A DNA stretch of 7,608 nt from an uncultured Planctomycetaceae bacterium (lineage in GTDB: Bacteria; Planctomycetota; Planctomycetia; Pirellulales; UBA1268), in the NCBI GenBank assembly GCA_903958265.1, contig CAJBSQ010000229.1, forward strand, positions 1 through 7,608, in the 5' to 3' direction. Position numbers and translations under genes: made by a program. Positions within the stretch are counted from its first letter, which is position 1. Each line of letters opens with the position of its first letter. Shown here piece by piece: positions 1 to 6,092 of this stretch. The notes beneath the pieces are model-generated. The model did no database searches and was not told the DNA's origin. It saw only the letters and a program-made list of their open reading frames with translations.

Positions 1-38
1 CCGACCAACTCGATCATCTTGTAGGTGTGTTCGCTCAT
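1..38 (-). CDS. Dodecin, N-terminal fragment (cut by window edge)
   Basis: Only the first 12 full codons are present, read leftwards from the ATG at 38-36: MSEHTYKMIELV, followed by a partial Gly codon. This matches the start of dodecins, whose first beta strand typically reads M-S-[DE]-H-x-Y-K-x-I-E-[LI]-V-G. Dodecins are small proteins of about 70 residues that assemble into hollow dodecamers in the cytoplasm and bind flavins (FMN or riboflavin) or CoA; they are seen as flavin buffers. No flavin-binding Trp or other functional residue can be checked because the rest lies outside the window. The upstream ribosome site is weak (AGAGA, 3 bases before the ATG). A 6-bp inverted repeat with a 3-base centre lies at 62-76, upstream of the start. 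Identification rests on a short stretch, but the match is distinctive. Confidence 0.75.
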   Translation of the reverse strand, partial: MSEHTYKMIELV

Positions 39-194
39 GATCTCTGCCGTGCCCCGAAAGGGAAACCGCGGGTTTCAAAACGACTCATCCGGAAGGCGAG
101 TCACCAGCGGCGTCCGGAGTCTACACCGAGGGCCCAGCGCGGCGGTGACGCCGTCGCTGACGTCATCGCTCGTGCGGCTCACGGCGGGCGGTGT
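39..194. other. Gap between the dodecin and small-protein genes
   Basis: 156 bases without a convincing gene. It should hold the leader of the leftward dodecin gene, and perhaps its promoter if the dodecin is not co-transcribed with the small protein. Visible structure is limited to the inverted repeat GAAACC-GCG-GGTTTC (62-76) and the 8-bp palindrome TGACGTCA (158-165). No -35/-10 pair on the minus strand stands out. Confidence 0.4.
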
Positions 195-332
195 TCATGC
201 CGCCACGGGTGCGACCGCTGGCTGCGGCACCACCTCGTCGTGAAAGTCGGTCGGATGGTCCTCGGCCGGATGGCCGTAGAGATCCTGCATGCCGGCCACC
301 GCTGCCAGATACTCGTTGAAGTGCGCGTCCAT
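195..332 (-). CDS. Small hypothetical protein, 45 aa
   Basis: I do not recognise this protein. The chosen ATG (332-330) gives 45 residues beginning MDAHFNEYLAAVAGMQDLYG and ending in a Pro/Val/Ala-rich tail. The start is set by a strong Shine-Dalgarno sequence, GGAGGG, five bases upstream. The same frame stays open back to an ATG at 485, but that extra stretch is Arg/Pro-rich and looks like noncoding GC-rich frame. The product is acidic in its middle (AEDHPTDFHDEVV), with no signal peptide, membrane segment or metal-binding motif; it has three His but no Cys. The first 20 residues could form an amphipathic helix. It lies on the same strand as the dodecin gene, 156 bases before it, and is divergent from the fluoride channel gene. 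Evidence that it is expressed is limited to the ribosome site and the sensible composition. Confidence 0.5.
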   Translation of the reverse strand: MDAHFNEYLAAVAGMQDLYGHPAEDHPTDFHDEVVPQPAVAPVAA

Positions 333-505
333 GATTGCCCTCCGTGGTTGAGGATCTCTACGCATGCCACGGCCCGAAGTTCGCGCCGCCCCAGACTGCC
401 ACCCCTCCCTAGGCCTCCAGCGTCCCCCCTGTTCCCGCGGACTGCTCTCTGTCATCCTCCCGGGGAGGTCTCTCTGAACTGGCACCGGCGGGCCGAAGGC
501 ATGCC
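333..505. other. Divergent gap between the small-protein gene and crcB
   Basis: 173 bases that must carry the promoters of both the leftward small gene and the rightward fluoride channel. The stretch at about 400-440 is very rich in C on the plus strand. CCTCCC-G-GGGAGG (456-468) is an odd palindrome with 6-bp arms, 37 bases before the crcB start. The ribosome site GAAGG is at 495-499. I see neither a fluoride riboswitch fold nor a recognisable promoter. Confidence 0.4.
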
Positions 506-880
506 ATGAGCACCCTGGTGAACACGCTTCTGCTGGCCGCAGCGGGCGCGGCGGGCACGCTCCTGCGGGCCGGCTGCAATGGACTCGCAGGCCGTCTGCT
601 CGGCGCTGGATTTCCCTGGGCCACGCTGGCCATCAACGTGCTCGGTTCGTTCGCCTTCGGCGCACTCTACTCCCTCGCCCGCTCCCGGACGATCACCGCC
701 GAACAGGAGGTTGTGCTGCTCGTCGGCCTGCTGGGCGGATTCACGACGTATTCGACCTTCGCCTTCCATGCGCTCGACGTGCTGACGACCGCCCGCATCA
801 TTCCGGCCATCGCCTACATCGTGTCAACCAACCTGCTGGGCCTCGCCGCCGTCTGGCTCGGCCTGCGGGCCTTTCGCTGA
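506..880 (+). CDS. crcB: Fluoride ion channel CrcB/Fluc
   Basis: A 124-residue membrane protein of the CrcB/Fluc family. Fluc channels form antiparallel dual-topology homodimers in the cytoplasmic membrane and let toxic fluoride leave the cell. Four hydrophobic segments are visible, at roughly residues 4-24, 36-58, 66-90 and 98-121. Family motifs are in order: the Gly-rich start with Arg21 (GAAGTLLR), the pore Asn44 followed by GSF (47-49), and the signature GGFTTYSTF at 77-85. Most relatives have Phe at the first position of the Phe box; here it is Tyr82, with Phe85 kept. Length is normal for the family. The ATG at 506 is chosen because GAAGG (495-499) sits six bases upstream; the ATG at 501 leads to a stop after two codons. 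The gene ends seven bases from the oppositely oriented patatin gene. I found no canonical fluoride riboswitch in the 173 bases upstream. Confidence 0.93.
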   Translation: MSTLVNTLLLAAAGAAGTLLRAGCNGLAGRLLGAGFPWATLAINVLGSFAFGALYSLARSRTITAEQEVVLLVGLLGGFTTYSTFAFHALDVLTTARIIPAIAYIVSTNLLGLAAVWLGLRAFR

Positions 881-887
881 CGGCGAA

Positions 888-3032
888 TCAGTCGGCCATC
901 CAGCGGCACTCAAAAACTCTGTTCCGCCGTGGCGTGATCACCGACCAGCCGATGAGTTGCCCATAGGGATGGTCGATGGTGTACCTCGAGATCAACGGGG
1001 CGGCCTCCTCCGGCCGGTCCCGGGGGTAGGTCACGAGTTCATACCTTCTATAGGGATGGTTCTCGGGAAACAGGATCCAGACGGTGAGCAGGTCCGCATC
1101 AAACTGCATCACCAACGGCATTCGGCCCGCGGTCAGCGACGTGTATCGGGCCACGGCGGCAAGCTCCAGCGTGATCGGCTCGGCGAGAGGTGCCTGGGAA
1201 AGGTCGACGTGGAACTCGTAGTGAATGGCTTCCTGGCCGTCGGCATCGTGGAGCATCACCCGCCGCACACGGATCGGATACTTGCTCGGTGGCTGCCAAT
1301 ACTCGACGTCTTCGACGGGAAGCGGCGTCCGAAACACGATGCCTCGCTTGCGTCTGGCATCGTCGTCGATCCGTAGCGTGACACGGTCGCGAAAGTGCAC
1401 CTTTCCGCCACTGTCGGGCCGCAGCCTGCCGCTCCACGCGGTCCGTAGGTCGTTGATCCGGCTGCACGACAGGATCTCGACCCCCGCGTAGTCGTCGGCC
1501 GTGCTGGTGTCTGACTCAGCGACATCGATCGGCTGCCAGCCGGCGAGCGGATTCGTCTCGACGAGGTCGAGCACCAGGCGGATGTCGGGGTCGCCCTTGG
1601 CAATCGAGTCGATCACGCTGGTGAGCATCGCCGCGTGGCGGTGCAGTTTGTAAAACCGCACGGGCGCGTACACAAACAGCAGAAAACCGAGCACGAGGTA
1701 GAGGTAGGTGGGCCAGTCATACCAGTCGAGGAGGGTCGACCAGACCTTCCGCTGGCTCGACCCTCGGAGCCGTTCGGCCAGTCGCGCCGGCGAACTGGTG
1801 GCCACGGTCCGGGCGGTGCCCACTCGCTGGCCCGTGGCAATTGTCTCCGCCGGCCCGGGCCCAGCGTCGTGACCGCCTCCCAGCACCGAATGCCGCCCAG
1901 GAAGCGGCTCCCAGGGGGGGCCCTCGCGGACCGGACGCAGCGCCTTGTCACCAATCCGGCGATGCAGGCTGCGGGCCACCTCGTAGCCGTGGGCGACCAG
2001 CGCGTTGACCTCGAGGTCGCTGAACCGGTCGAGATCGGTGCGAATGCTCGCCACCTCCGCCTGCACGACGGGGTGGACGGCATGCGGATCGACGTGCGGA
2101 TCGGTGACGTGCGTCGCCGGCAGAAACGAGAAGCCGTTGCGGTCGCCGAAGTTCTCCCGCTCTAGTTGCCAGACGCGATCCCAGAGGATGTCGGTGGCCC
2201 GAATCGACTGGGCAACAAACCCTAGCGGAGCGTTGCCGAGAATGTGAAATGGCTTGCCGGCGTCGCTCACGATGACGCGGTGGTAGGAGCGGCCGCGGTG
2301 CTTGGTGAGCCAGGCAAATGCCCGCGTGCCCAAGTTGTCGTAGACCCCGCCGTCGGTAAAGGACTCGGTCGGAAACTGCCCCTCATGCACGCCCAGGTCG
2401 TGCGCCGTGATCTCCACCGGGGGAAAGAACCCGGGAAAGGCCGACGACGCGCTCACCACCTTCGCGAGGCTTGCGGTCTGGCCGGCCACGTGCCGGAACG
2501 GATCGGCTTCCCCCTGCTCCCGCTTCTGGAGGTGCAGGCCGTCGCGGTCGAAGACCGCCATCACGCCATCGCTGACGTTCGTCGAGAGGATGTGCAGCGC
2601 TGGTGTCTCAGGGAGTTCGAAGAGCCGGCGATCGCCGTAGAGAAACCGGCGGTAATACGCCTCCAGGAGGGCGTTTGGCGTGAAGCCCGATGCCCGCCAG
2701 CCGGTGACCTTGCCGACCAGCCGCAACGGAAACAACAGCGGGAGTCGGCGGACGATCCGATTGCGGACATCGAACTGCACGAACCGCACGATCTCAGCCG
2801 CCGCCTCGGCAAAGTCAGCATCGCTGCCGGTGTAACGATCCCAGTTGAGCACGAGATGGGCCGCGAGCACGCTGCCCCCAGACACCGAGGCGATGTCCGC
2901 CACCAACGGCAACGAGCCATTGTCGCGGAGGTAGCGGATCACGCCCAGGTGGTAGAGCGTGGCCCGAAACCCGCCGCCCGAGAGTGCGAGGCCGAGGCTG
3001 GACATGCGGGCGGCGATCTCCTCACGGGCCAT
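888..3032 (-). CDS. Patatin-like phospholipase with internal membrane segment and unknown C-terminal domain
   Basis: A 714-residue protein. Residues 10-350 form a patatin (PNPLA) lipid acyl hydrolase domain. The oxyanion-hole loop is SGGGFRA (18-24), the nucleophile elbow SVSGG places the catalytic Ser at 51, and the DGG motif gives Asp227; the full Ser-Asp dyad is present, so an active phospholipase or lysophospholipase is likely. Residues 365-430 are a Pro/Gly/Arg-rich linker. Residues 441-459 (TYLYLVLGFLLFVYAPVRF) are a probable membrane helix. Residues 470-714 are a beta-rich domain I cannot assign. There is no signal peptide, so the patatin domain should face the cytoplasm with the C-terminal domain across the membrane, but flanking charges do not settle topology. 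The start is uncertain: Met1 has no clear ribosome site, whereas Met10 (3005) has GAGGAG 12 bases upstream; both keep the catalytic domain. The gene is divergent from mscL. Confidence 0.88.
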   Translation of the reverse strand: MAREEIAARMSSLGLALSGGGFRATLYHLGVIRYLRDNGSLPLVADIASVSGGSVLAAHLVLNWDRYTGSDADFAEAAAEIVRFVQFDVRNRIVRRLPLLFPLRLVGKVTGWRASGFTPNALLEAYYRRFLYGDRRLFELPETPALHILSTNVSDGVMAVFDRDGLHLQKREQGEADPFRHVAGQTASLAKVVSASSAFPGFFPPVEITAHDLGVHEGQFPTESFTDGGVYDNLGTRAFAWLTKHRGRSYHRVIVSDAGKPFHILGNAPLGFVAQSIRATDILWDRVWQLERENFGDRNGFSFLPATHVTDPHVDPHAVHPVVQAEVASIRTDLDRFSDLEVNALVAHGYEVARSLHRRIGDKALRPVREGPPWEPLPGRHSVLGGGHDAGPGPAETIATGQRVGTARTVATSSPARLAERLRGSSQRKVWSTLLDWYDWPTYLYLVLGFLLFVYAPVRFYKLHRHAAMLTSVIDSIAKGDPDIRLVLDLVETNPLAGWQPIDVAESDTSTADDYAGVEILSCSRINDLRTAWSGRLRPDSGGKVHFRDRVTLRIDDDARRKRGIVFRTPLPVEDVEYWQPPSKYPIRVRRVMLHDADGQEAIHYEFHVDLSQAPLAEPITLELAAVARYTSLTAGRMPLVMQFDADLLTVWILFPENHPYRRYELVTYPRDRPEEAAPLISRYTIDHPYGQLIGWSVITPRRNRVFECRWMAD

Positions 3033-3035
3033 CCG

Positions 3036-3050
3036 GTCGCGACTCGCGAC
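3036..3050. promoter_or_regulatory. 15-bp odd palindrome before the patatin start
   Basis: GTCGCGA-C-TCGCGAC is a perfect inverted repeat with 7-bp arms and a one-base centre. It ends four bases before the upstream candidate ATG of the patatin gene and lies in the 148-base region shared with the divergent mscL gene. Its position suits an operator, or an element in the leader of the patatin transcript if the start at 3005 is the true one. A palindrome of this size is not rare by chance in GC-rich DNA, so the assignment is tentative. Confidence 0.25.
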
Positions 3051-3107
3051 AGTGGCTAGGTTTCCGACGTCGGCACTCTAGCACCCACCCGCCGCAGCCG
3101 GCGAGCG

Positions 3108-3137
3108 TTGTGCTTTTCGATGAGCGGCTGGCATACT
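3108..3137 (+). promoter_or_regulatory. Possible housekeeping promoter of mscL
   Basis: TTGTGC (3108-3113) and CATACT (3132-3137) are separated by 18 bases and stand 44 bases before the mscL start codon. The second matches the TATAAT consensus at four of six positions; the first matches TTGACA at only the leading TTG. It is the best candidate in a gap that is locally richer in A+T (TGCTTTTCGATG) than its surroundings. Planctomycete promoters are poorly described, so this is only a suggestion. Confidence 0.25.
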
Positions 3138-3180
3138 GTTTCGCCACCTTCCGTATTCGCTTTCAGGAGCCAGTGACATC

Positions 3181-3645
3181 ATGGGTCTGTTCAAGGAGTT
3201 CCGCGACTTCGCCATGCGCGGCAACGTCATCGACCTGGCGGTCGGTGTCGTGATCGGCAGTGCCTTCAGCAAGATCATCAGCTCGCTCGTCGCGAACATC
3301 ATCATGCCGCCGCTGAACCTGCTGACGTCGAAGTTCGGCGTGAACTTCAACGACCTGGCCTGGCGAGTCCGGATGGAGTCGCCGAAACTCCTCGCCGACG
3401 GCACCGCCGAGATGCTGGACGGAAAGCCCGTGATGCTGATGCAGGACTACCCGATTCTCAACTATGGCCCCTTCATCCAGTCGGTGGTCGACTTCCTGCT
3501 CGTCGCGGCGGCGATCTTCCTCGTCGTCAAGGCGATCAATACGGCCAAGGCCCGCTTCGAGGACAAGAAGCCCGACGGCCCCGCCGCTCCGCCCGAAGAC
3601 GTGGTGCTGCTCCGCGAGATTCGCGACGCACTCGTGAAGCGGTAA
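3181..3645 (+). CDS. mscL: Large-conductance mechanosensitive channel MscL
   Basis: A 154-residue channel of the cytoplasmic membrane that opens under membrane tension and releases solutes during osmotic downshock; MscL usually acts as a homopentamer. The N-terminal amphipathic helix and first membrane helix follow the family closely: KEFRDFAMRGNVIDLAVGVV (5-24), including the gate Gly22, then IIMPPLNLL (40-48). The second membrane helix spans about 95-118 (NYGPFIQSVVDFLLVAAAIF at its start), and the C-terminal bundle helix is EDVVLLREIRDALVKR (139-154). The extracytoplasmic loop (about 49-94) is roughly 20 residues longer than in the E. coli protein, which accounts for the extra length over its 136 residues. 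AGGAG at 3165-3169 lies 11 bases before the ATG, a somewhat long but usable spacing. The gene converges with the beta-propeller gene, with only nine bases between the two stop codons. Confidence 0.96.
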   Translation: MGLFKEFRDFAMRGNVIDLAVGVVIGSAFSKIISSLVANIIMPPLNLLTSKFGVNFNDLAWRVRMESPKLLADGTAEMLDGKPVMLMQDYPILNYGPFIQSVVDFLLVAAAIFLVVKAINTAKARFEDKKPDGPAAPPEDVVLLREIRDALVKR

Positions 3646-3654
3646 CCCGCGCGG

Positions 3655-4611
3655 TCAGCGGTCGAGGCAGCCCTCGCCCACCCGGTCGAGAGAAAACCTG
3701 ACCCGTAGATCCGGATGGGTCGTGTAGAGCCGCAGGCGGTCGCCGTCGAACACGACCGTGGCGCTCGACCGTTTGGGATGGTTCGGATCCACGGGCAGGA
3801 TCGGGTTGGCACGGTACTTCGTCCACCGCACGAGGTCGTCGCTCACCGCGAGACACGTCTGCCACGTGGCCCGCGCCGGATCGGGGCTGGCGTGGTAGTA
3901 GGCATAGAACCGGCCGCCATACCTGACGATCTGATCGACCGCGACGCCGTGCCGATCATAGGCCTCGGGGCCGCAGGCGAGCACCGGTTCGTCGCAGACG
4001 TTGGTAAATGTGCGGAAGTCGCGCGAGGTCGCCAGCCAAACCCCGTCATCGTGCCGCTCATAGAAGAGGTACCAGCAGCCACGGTCGCACCAGAGCGTAG
4101 GTGTGCCCCGCGGCCCGTCCGGGATCAGTTCCCCCGAGGCGAGCCGGATGTCGAGCGGCCCGCAGGCCTGCCACCGGAGGCCATCTCGGGACGTCAGCAG
4201 GTGGGCGACATCCCCCGCCCCTTCGGCGACCATCTGCCAGCGTTCCCCCGCGGCCGTGCGGGCCTTCACGACGCACACGTCCTCGACCCAGCGATCGCAG
4301 ACCAGCGGGCCCGAGGGTACTCGCGTCCAGGTGAGGCCGTCGGGGCTCGTCGCCAGACCGAGGCGACGGACGGGGTCGCGATCGACATTGGATCCGGTGT
4401 ACCAGAGCCGCCAACCACCACCGTCGCGGACGATCCAGCCCCGCTCCCGCAGGTCGCGGTCCCAGGCCTCGGGGCCGCCCCCGGACAACAGGGCCGTGGC
4501 CGAGGCGGGGCCAAACTCGACCAGCGGTCCGGGCACCGACCGGTCGTCGGCCCCGGTCGTGACGGCGGCGCAGAGCCAGACGAGCACGGCGATCGATCTC
4601 GGAAACGGCAT
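3655..4611 (-). CDS. Exported GH43-like five-bladed beta-propeller protein (probable glycosidase)
   Basis: A 318-residue protein with an N-terminal signal peptide (about 1-21; cleavage after TTGA likely). No proper lipobox surrounds Cys14, so it is probably released or periplasmic rather than a lipoprotein. The rest shows repeated blade motifs typical of the GH43/GH32 five-bladed propeller fold: WRLWYTGS then LATSPDGLTW (67-95), WQMVAEG then LLTSRDGLRW (125-147), WYLFYERH then LATSRDFRTF (180-202), FYAYYHAS then LAVSDDLVRW (235-263), and LRLYTTHP (293-300). Proteins of this sort act on plant or algal polysaccharides, cutting glycosidic bonds of arabinose, xylose, fructose or related sugars; which one cannot be told from the sequence. 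Candidate acidic residues include Asp51, Glu110 and Glu184, but I cannot assign catalysis. The mature part holds nine Cys, high for this fold. The start at 4611 has GGAG only two bases upstream, so it is slightly uncertain. Confidence 0.72.
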   Translation of the reverse strand: MPFPRSIAVLVWLCAAVTTGADDRSVPGPLVEFGPASATALLSGGGPEAWDRDLRERGWIVRDGGGWRLWYTGSNVDRDPVRRLGLATSPDGLTWTRVPSGPLVCDRWVEDVCVVKARTAAGERWQMVAEGAGDVAHLLTSRDGLRWQACGPLDIRLASGELIPDGPRGTPTLWCDRGCWYLFYERHDDGVWLATSRDFRTFTNVCDEPVLACGPEAYDRHGVAVDQIVRYGGRFYAYYHASPDPARATWQTCLAVSDDLVRWTKYRANPILPVDPNHPKRSSATVVFDGDRLRLYTTHPDLRVRFSLDRVGEGCLDR

Positions 4612-4679
4612 CGCTCCATGATACGGCGGCCTGGGCGGTACGATGACTCACGAGTGATTTTCACCTGGCAGCGGCTGTC

Positions 4680-6092
4680 GTGCGCATGGTTCATTCGTCC
4701 CGGGGCCGATCGCTGTTCGTGCAACTGGTTGCGCCCGTGGTCGGACTGGTGCTGGCGGGGGTGCTCGCCAATGTCGCGTTCGCCGCCTGGTTCGCCGGCC
4801 GGAACGCCGTCGTCATGGCCCGCGGCGACCGCGAACGGATTGTCGAAACGCTGAGCCGCTCGCGGATCACGCTCACCCCTGCGGTGCTCGACGCCCTGCG
4901 GCGGCTGACCGGCAGCCACGTCGTCGTCTGGGACGACGTGGCCGACGCACCGGGATCGTCGACCCTCGATCAGGCCGACCTCGATGCCGTGCGAGGCGCG
5001 CTCGAGACCGTCGGCAACGGCGGGAGCGTCACCATCGCCGGTCGCCGGCATGCGGTGGGCGTCGTGCGGGCCTCCGGGGTTCGTCCCGAACGAGCGCTGG
5101 TGCTCACGCCGGTGAAGGGCCTGCTCGAGTCCTCGCTCGCAGCGGCCTGGCCGGTGCTGGCCGTCGCCACCGCCACCCTCGCGGTGCTCGTGCCCCTGGG
5201 CCTCGCCGCCACGGGTCGCCTCGCCGCCAGGATCTCCGCCATCGAGCGGCACGTGGAGCGGATCTCGCACGGTGAGTTCGGCACCACGCTCGTCGCCGCC
5301 ACGGCCACCGCCACCCCTGTCGATGAGGTTGAACGGCTCGCCGGCGGCGTCGACCGGCTGAGTGTCGAACTGGCGTCGCTCCGCAGTTCGCTCGTCACCG
5401 GCGAACGGCAACGGCTGCTGGGCCAACTCGCAGCGGGCTTCGCGCACGAGCTCCGCAACGCCATCACCGGGGCCCGACTGGCCATCGATCTCCATCGCCG
5501 CCGGTGCACGTCCCGCGGCGGCCCACCCGAGACCGACGACAGCCTGGCCGTCGCCTGTCGGCAGTTGGACATCGTGGAAGAGGAGGTGCGCGGACTGCTC
5601 GCCCTGGGGAAGCCGCAGTTCCAGATTCCTGCGCGGATCGACATCGCCTCGCTCGTCGACGAGGTCCGTGAACTGACCGGCCCCCGATGTGGCCACACCG
5701 GTGTGGCCCTCACCTCTGCGGCTCCTGCGAACCTGCAGCTGATTGGATACCGCGAGGCCCTCCGCGCGGCCCTGGTGAACCTGGCCCTCAACGCGATCGA
5801 CGCTGCCGGCCCAGGGGGGCGGGTGACGCTCCGCGGCGAGGATCACAACCGCGGCATTCGGCTGATCGTCGAAGACGACGGGCCGGGCCCGCCGACAGCG
5901 CTGGCCGCCGCGATGCACGAGCCGTTCGTGACGGGCAGGGCCGAAGGAATCGGCCTCGGATTGGCGGTGGCCAAGGCGGTCGCTGAGCAGCACGGCGGCA
6001 CGCTGCACTGGGCCCGCACGGCCGGGCTGACGCGGTTTGTGATCGACCTCCCGCCCGCATCTCCTGCCCCTGCTCCGGAGCCGGTCACATGA
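4680..6092 (+). CDS. Membrane sensor histidine kinase (HAMP, HisKA, HATPase)
   Basis: A 470-residue two-component sensor kinase. Numbering is from the GTG at 4680; an ATG two codons later (4686) is equally possible and neither has a clear ribosome site. Membrane helix 1 is about residues 12-38, an extracytoplasmic sensor of about 110 residues follows, and helix 2 is about 151-177. A HAMP linker covers about 178-232. The dimerisation and phosphoacceptor helix carries the H-box FAHELRNAITGARL, with His256 the likely phosphorylated residue. The ATP-binding domain has the N-box (Asn367, Asn371), G1 box DDGPGP (399-404), F box EPF (414-416) and G2 box GIGLGL (423-428), so it looks active. The H-box has Asn-Ala where many NtrB-like kinases have Asn-Pro. 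The stop codon overlaps the regulator's start in ATGA, so the two are translationally coupled partners. The sensed signal is unknown. Confidence 0.93.
   Translation: MRMVHSSRGRSLFVQLVAPVVGLVLAGVLANVAFAAWFAGRNAVVMARGDRERIVETLSRSRITLTPAVLDALRRLTGSHVVVWDDVADAPGSSTLDQADLDAVRGALETVGNGGSVTIAGRRHAVGVVRASGVRPERALVLTPVKGLLESSLAAAWPVLAVATATLAVLVPLGLAATGRLAARISAIERHVERISHGEFGTTLVAATATATPVDEVERLAGGVDRLSVELASLRSSLVTGERQRLLGQLAAGFAHELRNAITGARLAIDLHRRRCTSRGGPPETDDSLAVACRQLDIVEEEVRGLLALGKPQFQIPARIDIASLVDEVRELTGPRCGHTGVALTSAAPANLQLIGYREALRAALVNLALNAIDAAGPGGRVTLRGEDHNRGIRLIVEDDGPGPPTALAAAMHEPFVTGRAEGIGLGLAVAKAVAEQHGGTLHWARTAGLTRFVIDLPPASPAPAPEPVT

Noticed and set aside
62..76. GAAACC-GCG-GGTTTC inverted repeat as a dodecin regulatory hairpin
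   Set aside because: The arms are only six bases and there is no loop or flanking sequence of a known RNA element; chance is a fair explanation.
456..468. CCTCCC-G-GGGAGG palindrome as a crcB operator
   Set aside because: Six-bp arms are expected by chance once or twice in a window of this length, and the region is strongly C-rich, so position alone is not enough.
333..485. Upstream extension of the small minus-strand protein to an ATG at 485 (96 residues)
   Set aside because: The added 51 residues are Arg/Pro/Gly-rich, and the strong ribosome site sits directly before the internal ATG at 332.
333..505. Fluoride riboswitch before the fluoride channel gene
   Set aside because: I looked for the crcB RNA pattern (GG-GAUGG start, pseudoknot strand, GCUGAUGA-like segment ending in CCU) and could not find it. 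The only structure is a short GC palindrome at 456-468.
888..3032. CBASS-type phospholipase effector
   Set aside because: The patatin protein is about twice the usual size of such effectors, and no cyclic-nucleotide synthase or other defence gene lies within the window.
2244..3059. 271-codon open frame on the plus strand opposite the patatin gene
   Set aside because: It lies entirely opposite the catalytic domain of the patatin gene and shows no recognisable motif; it is a shadow frame.
4666..4683. Sigma-54 type -24/-12 promoter before the kinase gene (TGGCA ... TGC)
   Set aside because: The GG and GC are separated by 13 bases instead of 10, and the GC would fall inside the start codon region.
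6072..6081. GCTCCGGAGC palindrome covering the regulator's ribosome site
   Set aside because: With no loop it cannot fold as a hairpin, and the GGAG half is explained by its role as the ribosome binding site.
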